From the NCBI GenBank assembly GCA_964630265.1, contig CAZVRW010000075.1:1-14246 (forward strand): a stretch of 14,246 nucleotides of DNA, read 5' to 3'. The notes below the pieces were generated by a model. It made no database searches. It was not told where the DNA came from and saw only the letters and a list, made by a program, of their open reading frames with translations. Every line of letters begins with the position of its first letter. Position 1 is the first letter of the stretch. The stretch is from CAZBWP01 sp964630265. GTDB taxonomy: Bacteria > Pseudomonadota > Alphaproteobacteria > Rhodospirillales > Defluviicoccaceae. Position numbers and translations under genes: made by a program. Positions 7,565 to 14,014 of this stretch are shown here, piece after piece.

Positions 7565-8085
7565 GCCTGCTTGCCGTCGTGCTGCTGGCGGTCGCCGTGC
7601 AGCGGCTGCTGGAGCTGTTGTGGGCCAAGCGTAACGAGGCATGGTTGAAGGCCCGCGGCGGCATCGAGGCCGGGGCGACGCATTATCCGCTGTTCGTTCT
7701 GTTGCACGGGGCGTGGCTGCTGGCGATTTGGCTCGGAGCACCGGTCGACCAGCGCGTGTCCTGGCCGCTGCTCGCCGTCTTCGTCGCGCTGCAGGCGGCG
7801 CGGGTCTGGGTGATCTGGAGCCTCGGCCGCTTTTGGACGACGCGGGTGATCAGCGTTCCCGACGCGGCGCTGGTGCGGCGTGGTCCCTATCGTTGGCTGC
7901 GCCATCCCAACTATCTCGTCGTTGCCGCCGAGATCGCGGTGCTGCCGCTGGCGTTCGGCGCCTGGGATGTCGCGCTCGGCTTCTCGCTGCTCAATGGCGT
8001 GTTGCTTGCATACCGGATCCGCGTCGAGGACAGGGCGCTGGCACCGCGTCGCGCCGCGAGCGCGAACCAATCGCAAAAAGTCTGA
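7561..8085 (+). CDS. ICMT-family membrane methyltransferase, partner of the polyketide synthase
   Basis: A 174-residue integral membrane protein of the isoprenylcysteine carboxyl methyltransferase family (Pfam PF04140 type), with about four to five hydrophobic segments near residues 2-18, 43-60, 68-86, 118-133 and 137-151. The SAM-binding signature is seen as RRGPYRWLRHPNYLVVAAE at 106-124, followed by RIRVEDRAL at 152-160. Bacterial homologues next to type III polyketide synthases (SrsB of Streptomyces griseus, BpsB of Bacillus subtilis) O-methylate alkylresorcinols or alkylpyrones, and that role is inferred here. The GTG start at 7561 overlaps the upstream TGA as GTGA, the classic arrangement for translational coupling. 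The tail after residue 160 is short and polar. Confidence 0.9.
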   Translation: MSLLAVVLLAVAVQRLLELLWAKRNEAWLKARGGIEAGATHYPLFVLLHGAWLLAIWLGAPVDQRVSWPLLAVFVALQAARVWVIWSLGRFWTTRVISVPDAALVRRGPYRWLRHPNYLVVAAEIAVLPLAFGAWDVALGFSLLNGVLLAYRIRVEDRALAPRRAASANQSQKV

Positions 8086-8233
8086 GTATTCTGCCGAAAT
8101 TTTGCGCTCGGTGGCGAACCCTGCCGCATCGGTCGAAAACGCGAATTAATAAAAACAACTGAGCGACTCGCGTGTCTCGCGCTTGTTTCTTGCCGGCGTG
8201 TTCGCCCCTACACGAATTGTGCACATGCGAAGA

Positions 8234-8263
8234 TTGACACCGGTCCGGCGTCGGTCTTAAGAT
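8234..8263 (+). promoter_or_regulatory. Probable sdhCDAB promoter
   Basis: A perfect TTGACA at 8234-8239 and TAAGAT at 8258-8263 (four of six consensus) are 18 bases apart. They lie in the AT-richer 226-base gap upstream of sdhC. Initiation near 8270 would leave a leader of about 40 bases. A TGTGCACA palindrome at 8218-8225, eight bases upstream of the -35, could be an operator or activator site, but no known regulator can be named from it. Confidence 0.6.
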
Positions 8264-8311
8264 CATTTCTCGCAAACGATTTAAGTCGAGAGAGTCAAAG
8301 GGTTTCTTCCA

Positions 8312-8692
8312 ATGGTCGCAGCAAACCGTCCACTCTCGCCCCACCTCCAGGTGTATCGTCCGCAAATCACCTCCGTGCTGTCCATACTGCACCGCATCAC
8401 CGGCGTCGCGCTGACGCTCGGCACACTGCTACTGACGTATTGGCTGGTGGCTGCCGGATATGGGGCCGAGCAATTCGAGACTGCCCAGGGGTTCGTCGGC
8501 TCGTGGTTCGGGCATCTGATCCTGTGGGGCTTCACATTCGCCCTGTTCTACCATTTGTTCAACGGCATCCGGCATCTGCTCTGGGACTTCGGCTGGGGCT
8601 TCGAGATTCCGCAACTCAAGCAGTCAGGGTACGTCATGCTCGCGGCATCCGTCGTGTTCACGCTGATCACCCTGATCATCGCGTATTCTTAA
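8312..8692 (+). CDS. sdhC: Succinate dehydrogenase cytochrome b556 subunit
   Basis: A 126-residue membrane anchor of complex II, which passes electrons from succinate to ubiquinone in the inner membrane. It begins with the family's RPLSPHLQVYRPQ, followed by SILHRITG with the quinone-site residues Ser24 and Arg28. Three transmembrane helices lie near 29-49, 66-90 and 106-125. The haem-ligand His81 sits in YHLFNGIRHLLWDFG. Length and motifs are standard for alphaproteobacteria. AAAGGG nine bases upstream of the start is an acceptable, not strong, ribosome-binding site. First gene of a tight four-gene operon. Confidence 0.96.
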   Translation: MVAANRPLSPHLQVYRPQITSVLSILHRITGVALTLGTLLLTYWLVAAGYGAEQFETAQGFVGSWFGHLILWGFTFALFYHLFNGIRHLLWDFGWGFEIPQLKQSGYVMLAASVVFTLITLIIAYS

Positions 8693-8705
8693 GGGAGGGG
8701 CCGCC

Positions 8706-9086
8706 ATGGAACTGCGTTCGTCTCTCGGCCGCGCCCGCGGCCTCGGCTCCGCCAAGGAGGGTGTCGGCCACTGGTGGATGCAGCGGGTCACCGCGATCGC
8801 GCTGGTGCCGCTCGGCATCTGGTTCGTCTTCTCCGTCGCCGCGTTGTCCGGCGTCGATTACGCCGGCTTCCAGGCATGGGTGTCGGAACTCGGCAACGCG
8901 ACGCTGCTGGTGGTTCTTGTGATCGCCCTGTTCTACCACGCGGCTCTCGGCATCCAGGTGGTGATCGAGGATTACGTCTCGGGCGAGGGCACCAAGATCA
9001 TCTCCCTGCTAATCGCCAAGTTCGCGCTGTTCCTGATGGCGGTGAGCTGCATTCTCGCCGTCGCCCGCGTCGCGCTGATGGCTTAA
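8706..9086 (+). CDS. sdhD: Succinate dehydrogenase hydrophobic membrane anchor subunit
   Basis: A 126-residue protein with three transmembrane helices (about 27-47, 64-88 and 100-123) that binds the shared haem b and the quinone together with SdhC. It opens with a basic segment and the GxxxGVGHWWMQRVTA pattern typical of proteobacterial SdhD. The second haem ligand is His78 in FYHAALGIQVVIEDYV, and Tyr90, twelve residues later, matches the spacing of the quinone-binding Tyr in the E. coli protein. It starts 13 bases after sdhC and has the strongest Shine-Dalgarno of the operon, GGGAGGGG at 8693-8700. Confidence 0.96.
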   Translation: MELRSSLGRARGLGSAKEGVGHWWMQRVTAIALVPLGIWFVFSVAALSGVDYAGFQAWVSELGNATLLVVLVIALFYHAALGIQVVIEDYVSGEGTKIISLLIAKFALFLMAVSCILAVARVALMA

Positions 9087-9100
9087 CGGAGAAGCTAACG

Positions 9101-10891
9101 ATGCCGAATTCCTATGCGATTACAGACCACTCCTATGACGTGGTGGTCGTCGGCGCTGGTGGCGCCGGCCTGCGGGCGACCATGGGGCTCGCCGCCGCCG
9201 GGCTGAAGACCGCCTGCATCACCAAGGTCTTCCCGACCCGCAGCCACACCGTTGCCGCCCAGGGCGGCATCGGCGCGGCCCTTGGCAACATGGCCGAGGA
9301 TTCTTGGGAATGGCACATGTACGACACGGTCAAGGGGTCCGACTGGCTCGGTGACCAGGACGCCATCGAATACATGTGCCGGGCCGCCATTCCGGCGGTG
9401 CAGGAACTCGAACACTTCGGCGTGCCGTTTTCGCGCACGCCCGACGGCAAGATCTACCAGCGCCCGTTCGGCGGACACATGCGCAACTATGGTGAGGCCC
9501 CGGTGCAGCGCGCCTGCGCCGCTGCCGACCGCACCGGCCATGCCATCCTGCACACGCTTTATCAGCAGTGCCTGAAGTACGACGCCGAGTTCTTCGTCGA
9601 ATACTTCGCCATCGACCTGATGATGGACCAGGAAGGTGCCTGCCGCGGCGTCGTCGCCTGGAATCTGGACGATGGCTCGATCCATCGCTTCCAGGCGCAC
9701 TCGACCATTTTCGCCACTGGCGGCTACGGTCGGGCGTACTTCTCCTGCACGTCGGCACACACCTGCACCGGCGACGGCAACGGCATGGTGCTGCGCGCCG
9801 GCCTGCCCGTCCAGGATCACGAGTTCATCCAGTTCCACCCGACGGGCATCTATGGCTCCGGCTGCCTGATCACCGAGGGGGCACGCGGCGAGGGCGGCTA
9901 TCTCACCAACTCGGAGGGCGAGCGGTTCATGGAACGCTACGCGCCGACGGCCAAGGACTTGGCCTCCCGAGACGTGGTCAGCCGCTCGATGACCGTCGAG
10001 ATCCGCGAAGGGCGCGGCGTCGGTCCCGAGAAGGACCATATCCTGCTCCATCTCGAACACCTCGGGTCCGAAGTGCTTTGGGAGCGGCTCCCGGGGATCA
10101 CCGAGACCGCCAAGATCTTCGCCGGGGTCGATGCGACGAAGGAGCCGATCCCGGTACTGCCCACCGTGCACTACAACATGGGCGGCATCCCGACCAACCA
10201 CCACGGCGAGGCACTCCGGCCGACCAAGGACGATCCGGACCGCATCGTCCCGGGGCTGATGGCCGTGGGCGAATGCGGCTGCGCCTCGGTGCATGGCGCC
10301 AATCGGCTCGGCACCAATTCGCTTCTCGACATCGTCGTCTTCGGCCGCGCCGCGGCGTTGCGTTGCGCCGACAAGATCAAGCCGGGCTCGTCGCATCCAC
10401 CGCTGCCCAGCGACGCCGCCGACTTGGCCCTCTCCCGTCTCGACCGTTTGCGTCACGCCAACGGTGATAAGCCGACCGCGGAGATCCGGCTGGCCATGCA
10501 AAAGGCCATGCAGACCAACGCCGCCGTGTTCCGTACCTCAGAGGTCCTGGAAGAGGGCTGCCGGGAAATCGACAGGGTCTGGCAGCAATTGTCGAACATT
10601 CGGGTCAACGATCGGTCGCTGATCTGGAACTCCGATCTCGTTGAAGCACTGGAACTGGAAAACCTGGTGGCCTGCGCGTCGACGGCGCTCTATTCGGCAG
10701 AAGCCCGCAAGGAGAGCCGTGGCGCCCATGCCCACGAAGACTTTCCGAAACGCGACGATGCCGAGTGGATGAAGCACTCGCTGGCGTGGATTGACGACAA
10801 AGGTAAGGTCATCCTCAATTATCGTCCTGTCCACACTTACACCCTGACCAATGAGGCGAAGTACATCGAGCCACAAGCTCGCGTGTACTGA
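9101..10891 (+). CDS. sdhA: Succinate dehydrogenase flavoprotein subunit
   Basis: A 596-residue catalytic subunit that oxidises succinate to fumarate with covalently bound FAD, on the cytoplasmic face. The dinucleotide-binding motif VVVGAGGAGLRA is at 15-26. His49 in TRSHTVAAQGG is the flavin-linked residue. Substrate-site signatures follow: QFHPTGIYGSGCLITEGARGEGG with the catalytic Arg, HYNMGGIPTN, and HGANRLGTNSLLDIVVFG. The helical C-terminal domain is complete and ends in the conserved Arg-Val-Tyr. The start at 9101 is fixed by GGAG about nine bases upstream and by matching the family N-terminus; the gene starts 14 bases after sdhD. Confidence 0.98.
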   Translation: MPNSYAITDHSYDVVVVGAGGAGLRATMGLAAAGLKTACITKVFPTRSHTVAAQGGIGAALGNMAEDSWEWHMYDTVKGSDWLGDQDAIEYMCRAAIPAVQELEHFGVPFSRTPDGKIYQRPFGGHMRNYGEAPVQRACAAADRTGHAILHTLYQQCLKYDAEFFVEYFAIDLMMDQEGACRGVVAWNLDDGSIHRFQAHSTIFATGGYGRAYFSCTSAHTCTGDGNGMVLRAGLPVQDHEFIQFHPTGIYGSGCLITEGARGEGGYLTNSEGERFMERYAPTAKDLASRDVVSRSMTVEIREGRGVGPEKDHILLHLEHLGSEVLWERLPGITETAKIFAGVDATKEPIPVLPTVHYNMGGIPTNHHGEALRPTKDDPDRIVPGLMAVGECGCASVHGANRLGTNSLLDIVVFGRAAALRCADKIKPGSSHPPLPSDAADLALSRLDRLRHANGDKPTAEIRLAMQKAMQTNAAVFRTSEVLEEGCREIDRVWQQLSNIRVNDRSLIWNSDLVEALELENLVACASTALYSAEARKESRGAHAHEDFPKRDDAEWMKHSLAWIDDKGKVILNYRPVHTYTLTNEAKYIEPQARVY

Positions 10892-10906
10892 AGAGGAATT
10901 GATCCG

Positions 10907-11683
10907 ATGGCGGAATTCACCCTTCCCCAGAACGCGAAGATCCGCGAGGGCAAGACGTGGCCTGCGCCCCAGGGCGCAACCAACATCAAGCGCTTCCGCA
11001 TCTACCGCTGGGATCCGGACAGCGGCGAGAACCCGCGGCTCGACACGTTTCCGGTAGATCTGGACACCTGCGGTCCGATGGTCCTGGACGGCCTGATCAA
11101 GATCAAGAACGAGATCGACACGACGTTGACGTTCCGCCGGTCATGCCGCGAAGGCGTCTGCGGCTCCTGCGCCTTCAACATCGACGGCGTCAACACGTTG
11201 GCCTGCATCAAGGCGATCGAGGACATCGCGGGCGACGTCAAGGTCTATCCGCTGCCGCACCTGCCGGTGGTCAAGGACTTGGTACCGGACCTGTCCGTCC
11301 CCTATGCCCAGTATCGGTCGATCAATCCGTGGCTGAAGTCCGACACCCCGCCACCAGCCGGCGAGCGGCCGCAGAGTCCGGAGGAGCGGGCCCGACTGGA
11401 CGGCTTGTGGGAGTGCATTCTCTGCTTCTGCTGCCAGACGTCGTGTCCCAGCTATTGGTGGAACGGCGACCGCTATCTGGGCCCGGCCGTGCTGCTGCAG
11501 GCCTACCGCTGGCTTGCCGACTCACGCGACGAGGCGACCGGCGAGCGGCTGGACGAACTGAACGACCCGTTCCGCCTGTTCCGCTGCCACACCATCATGA
11601 ACTGCACCAGCACCTGCCCGAAGCATCTCAATCCGGGCAAGGCGATCGCCGAAATCAAGTCCATGTTGGCGCGCCGTCTGTAG
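10907..11683 (+). CDS. sdhB: Succinate dehydrogenase iron-sulphur subunit
   Basis: A 258-residue electron-transfer subunit linking the flavin to quinone. The plant-type [2Fe-2S] ligands are Cys80, 85, 88 and 100 (SCREGVCGSC...C). The [4Fe-4S] cluster uses Cys170, 173 and 176 plus Cys237, and the [3Fe-4S] cluster uses Cys180, 227 and 233, in CILCFCCQTSCPSYWWN and CHTIMNCTSTCPKHLNPGKAI. All ligands are present. AGAGGA nine bases upstream sets the start at 10907, 15 bases after sdhA. The last gene of the operon, it is followed by a repeat-rich spacer that may end the transcript. Confidence 0.98.
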   Translation: MAEFTLPQNAKIREGKTWPAPQGATNIKRFRIYRWDPDSGENPRLDTFPVDLDTCGPMVLDGLIKIKNEIDTTLTFRRSCREGVCGSCAFNIDGVNTLACIKAIEDIAGDVKVYPLPHLPVVKDLVPDLSVPYAQYRSINPWLKSDTPPPAGERPQSPEERARLDGLWECILCFCCQTSCPSYWWNGDRYLGPAVLLQAYRWLADSRDEATGERLDELNDPFRLFRCHTIMNCTSTCPKHLNPGKAIAEIKSMLARRL

Positions 11684-11741
11684 CGCGTCCTTGCCCGCGC
11701 GCTTCCGCCGCGTGGGCCGTCCGTGGGGGGGAAGCCGTCCG

Positions 11742-11817
11742 CCGGGTGCGCAAGCGCCCGGCGGTGGTGCGTTTGCGGTGGTGCGTTTGCCGGGTGCGCA
11801 AGCACCCGGCGGTGGTG
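11742..11817 (+). repeat. Repeat cluster with two GCAA-loop hairpins behind sdhB; possible terminator
   Basis: Two 20-base hairpins sit 48 bases apart. The first (11742-11761) has arms CCGGGTGC and GCGCCCGG with one G-U-type pair; the second (11790-11809) has perfect 8-bp arms CCGGGTGC and GCACCCGG. Both close on GCAA, a GNRA tetraloop that is especially stable in RNA. Between them GCGGTGGTGCGTTT occurs twice in tandem (11761-11774, 11775-11788), and GGCGGTGGTG follows both hairpins. No T-run is present, so if it terminates transcription it is not by the classical mechanism; mRNA 3'-end protection for the sdh transcript or a REP-like element are alternatives. Confidence 0.6.
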
Positions 11818-11847
11818 GTGCATCTGCCGGTCGAACTCTTCTCTACA

Positions 11848-11900
11848 TCCGGCCGCCATGGTAGCGTCCGGAGGTAGCGGCCGGACGCCGTCAGGGCGTC
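11848..11900 (+). other. Two inverted repeats in the leader of the DUF945-like gene
   Basis: TCCGGCCGC (11848-11856) and GCGGCCGGA (11877-11885) form a perfect 9-bp inverted repeat around a 20-base centre, and GACGCC (11884-11889) with GGCGTC (11895-11900) forms a second 6-bp stem with a 5-base loop. They share two bases, so the two stems compete slightly. The last arm ends 13 bases before the GGGGGA ribosome-binding site of the next gene. An operator or a 5' UTR structure is possible. Confidence 0.4.
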
Positions 11901-11922
11901 ACCAGCGATTTCGGGGGACAGC

Positions 11923-13536
11923 ATGAACAAGGTGATCATCGGCGGTATCGGCGTTGTCGTGTTCGGCATCGCCGCGGCAGCGGCCGTTGTCGTTCCCGAC
12001 CGGCTGTTCCGTGCCGAACTCGACCGGGTGCTGGCCGAACTGCCCGCGGGAACGACGGGACGCTATGATGACGCCAGCTACGGCCTGTTCTCCAGCCAGG
12101 CTACCGTCACCGGCCTGCACGTCGAGCAAACCGTGCGCGGGTCAACCGACGGGCCGGCGGCCGACCTTTCGTATCGCCTGAGCATCGACCGCCTCGACAT
12201 CGACGACCCCAACACCGGTTTGGGCGATGCCTTGCAGGCGGCGCGGGAAAACCCCGATGCGCTCGACGCCGACGCCATGCTGCCGGTCGCCGGCGGGCTG
12301 CTGGCCACCGGCTTCGATCTCGCGATTGCCGACCCGGCGGGCCCCGGCAGCGGCAACGTCGTCTATCGGATCGAGCGGCTGGCGCTTGATGACGTGCGGC
12401 TCTATCCGCAGGCGTTGTTGCAAGCCGACCTGGACGGCCTTGGCCCGGCAATGGCGTCGTTGCAGCAGCAATCCGAGGCGGAGGACCTCGACGCGGCGCT
12501 GGCGCAACTCGCCCCAGTCCTCAAGACCTACGCGGCGCTCTATCTGGGGTTCGGTTATGGCCCGTTCGCGATCGACGGGGTGGCCGTGACCGCGGTGACT
12601 TATCCGGGCCAGCCGACCGGCACCGCTGCCGGAGCCCAGACGATGGCGATGCAAGTCGACCGTCTCTCCGGCGAGGGTTTCGACCGCGGCGTGTTCCGGC
12701 CCATGTACATGTCGGGGCTGCGGCAGACGATCGACGGTCAGGTCGACTGCCGCGTCTCCGGCATCGAGATGCCGGAATCCAGTGTTCGCGGCGCGGCCGA
12801 GCGACTGTTGGTCGGCGAACCGCTGGTGCGCGCCATGCTCGACGATATTGTGATCGGCGGCTTCGAGATGCAGGATATCGCCTGCACCTCCGCCGACAGC
12901 GGTGACGTGACGATCGATGGCATCGCCTTCGGCGGTGTCGCCTTCACCGACGGCTTGCCCACCTCCGGCGAGGTGTCGTTGCGGCAACTGTCGCTCGCGG
13001 CAGCGGTATTCGAGGGCGAGGACCCGGAAGACGCGCTGACCGCGCTCGGCCTCGATCGCATCACCGTCAGCGTCGGTGTCGCCTATGCCTGGGACATGGC
13101 CGCCGGCCGCATCGCCCTGCAGCGCGTCCGGCTTGCCATCGACGAACTCGGCGCGCTGGAGGCGTCGGCGACGCTGGCTGACGTGCCGCGGGAGTTGGAG
13201 GAGGTGGCGGCGGTGACGCTCGCCGGCGGTCGCATCCGCTTCACCGATGCGTCGCTGGTCGACCGGGCGTTCGCCGCAGCGGCGGCGCAGGAGGGCAGCG
13301 AGCCCGAGGCCGTGCGCGAGCAGGTCCTGACCGAGCTGGCGCCGATGTTGCTGGCGGAGGGAATTCCGCCAGAGATCGTCGAGGCGCTGGCGACATTTAC
13401 GCGGGAGCCGAAAACACTGACGCTCACCCTGGCGCCGCCGGAACCGGTGTTGCTGCTGGCCCTGGCCGGCGCCGCTGAGATGCCGCCGGCCCAGCTCATC
13501 ACCCTCCTCGGCATCACGGTGACCGCAAACGAGTAG
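11923..13536 (+). CDS. Membrane-anchored DUF945/YdgA-like protein
   Basis: A 537-residue protein with one N-terminal hydrophobic segment at about 4-26 (VIIGGIGVVVFGIAAAAAVV), probably an uncleaved anchor leaving the rest in the periplasm. The segment just after it, ending in YDDASYGLFSSQATVTGLHVE, resembles the start of E. coli YdgA (DUF945), where a similar Y...GVFSSQ motif follows the anchor. The body is acidic and alternates hydrophobic and polar residues, as in beta-rich AsmA-like proteins, with recurring elements such as IDGVAVTAV, IDGIAFGGV and IERLALDDVRLYP. No catalytic motif was seen. The molecular role is unknown; DUF945 assignment is by short-motif resemblance only. GGGGGA at 11913-11918 supports the start. 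It stands alone between the repeat spacer and the convergent DUF1330 gene. Confidence 0.72.
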   Translation: MNKVIIGGIGVVVFGIAAAAAVVVPDRLFRAELDRVLAELPAGTTGRYDDASYGLFSSQATVTGLHVEQTVRGSTDGPAADLSYRLSIDRLDIDDPNTGLGDALQAARENPDALDADAMLPVAGGLLATGFDLAIADPAGPGSGNVVYRIERLALDDVRLYPQALLQADLDGLGPAMASLQQQSEAEDLDAALAQLAPVLKTYAALYLGFGYGPFAIDGVAVTAVTYPGQPTGTAAGAQTMAMQVDRLSGEGFDRGVFRPMYMSGLRQTIDGQVDCRVSGIEMPESSVRGAAERLLVGEPLVRAMLDDIVIGGFEMQDIACTSADSGDVTIDGIAFGGVAFTDGLPTSGEVSLRQLSLAAAVFEGEDPEDALTALGLDRITVSVGVAYAWDMAAGRIALQRVRLAIDELGALEASATLADVPRELEEVAAVTLAGGRIRFTDASLVDRAFAAAAAQEGSEPEAVREQVLTELAPMLLAEGIPPEIVEALATFTREPKTLTLTLAPPEPVLLLALAGAAEMPPAQLITLLGITVTANE

Positions 13537-13558
13537 GGCGGGAGCGGTGAGGGTATCG

Positions 13559-13846
13559 CTAAATGCCGTCGACGAAGACGATGTTGGAGCGGGCGGCGGC
13601 CCAGCGGAGCCTGGCGATCTCCTGCTAGGCATCGGACTCGTACCACCGTCGGCGCGTGTCGGCGTCTGGGAATTCGAGGATCACCAGGCGGAACGGTTGC
13701 CAGTCGCCCTCCACCACCTGGACATCCCCGCCGCGTACCAGGAACCGCCCACCGAAGGCCTCCAGCGACGCTGGCACCTCGCGCCGATAGCGGTCATAGG
13801 TCTCTGCATCGGTGACATCGACATCGGCGATGAGATAGGCGGGCAT
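13559..13846 (-). pseudogene. DUF1330 family protein with an in-frame TAG near its C-terminus
   Basis: The frame starts at ATG 13846 (GGGAG ribosome-binding site eight bases upstream on this strand) and encodes a clear DUF1330 domain: MPAYLIADVDVTDAETYDRY, then LEAFGGRFLVRGG, and FRLVILEFPDADTRRRWYESDA, 73 residues. It then meets TAG at 13627-13625. The same frame continues for 21 sense codons (QEIARLRWAAARSNIVFVDG, then I) to a second TAG at 13561-13559, and that tail is exactly what DUF1330 proteins carry after a DAY or EYQ-like position. Total length with the stop read through is 95 residues, the usual size. A single TAC-to-TAG change explains it. DUF1330 proteins are small ferredoxin-like-fold proteins of uncertain function. 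It may be a recent pseudogene, a tolerated truncation, a sequencing error, or amber suppression. Confidence 0.82.
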
Positions 13847-13945
13847 GACAGGGCTCCCGATTAGGGCGTGTGGACATTCAGGGACACGAAGGAGATTGCC
13901 CTGAGCGGTGAAATTTGATTCAAGGCTGAAAAATGGAGGACAGCG

Positions 13946-13966
13946 GTGGTCCTGGTTCGTGAGACC
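13946..13966 (-). repeat. Probable terminal repeat of the IS3-type element
   Basis: A 21-base stretch beginning GTGGTCCTGG and ending TGAGACC lies about 50 bases beyond the transposase stop, where an IS3-family end is expected. It matches 16 of 21 positions of another copy at 14197-14217. The true element boundary cannot be fixed without the other end. Confidence 0.45.
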
Positions 13967-14014
13967 ACCGGATAGGGCTGTTAAGGTGGAGGCCGGCACC
14001 GTTTCCGTCTTCGA

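Noticed and set aside
9095..10501. 468-residue minus-strand open frame opposite sdhA
   Set aside because: A codon-structure shadow of sdhA; no domain is recognisable and no start signal is convincing.
11742..11809. CRISPR array
   Set aside because: Only two imperfect palindromic units exist, with the spacer itself made of tandem repeats and no cas genes nearby.
11723..11877. Repeated-peptide open frames through the spacer behind sdhB
   Set aside because: The peptide repeat arises because the 48-base DNA repeat period is divisible by three; no start site or domain supports a gene.
13625..13999. Longer 124-residue start for the DUF1330 gene at GTG 13999
   Set aside because: The family N-terminus MPAYLIADV begins at 13846 with a good ribosome-binding site, and the upstream part reads through the IS end.
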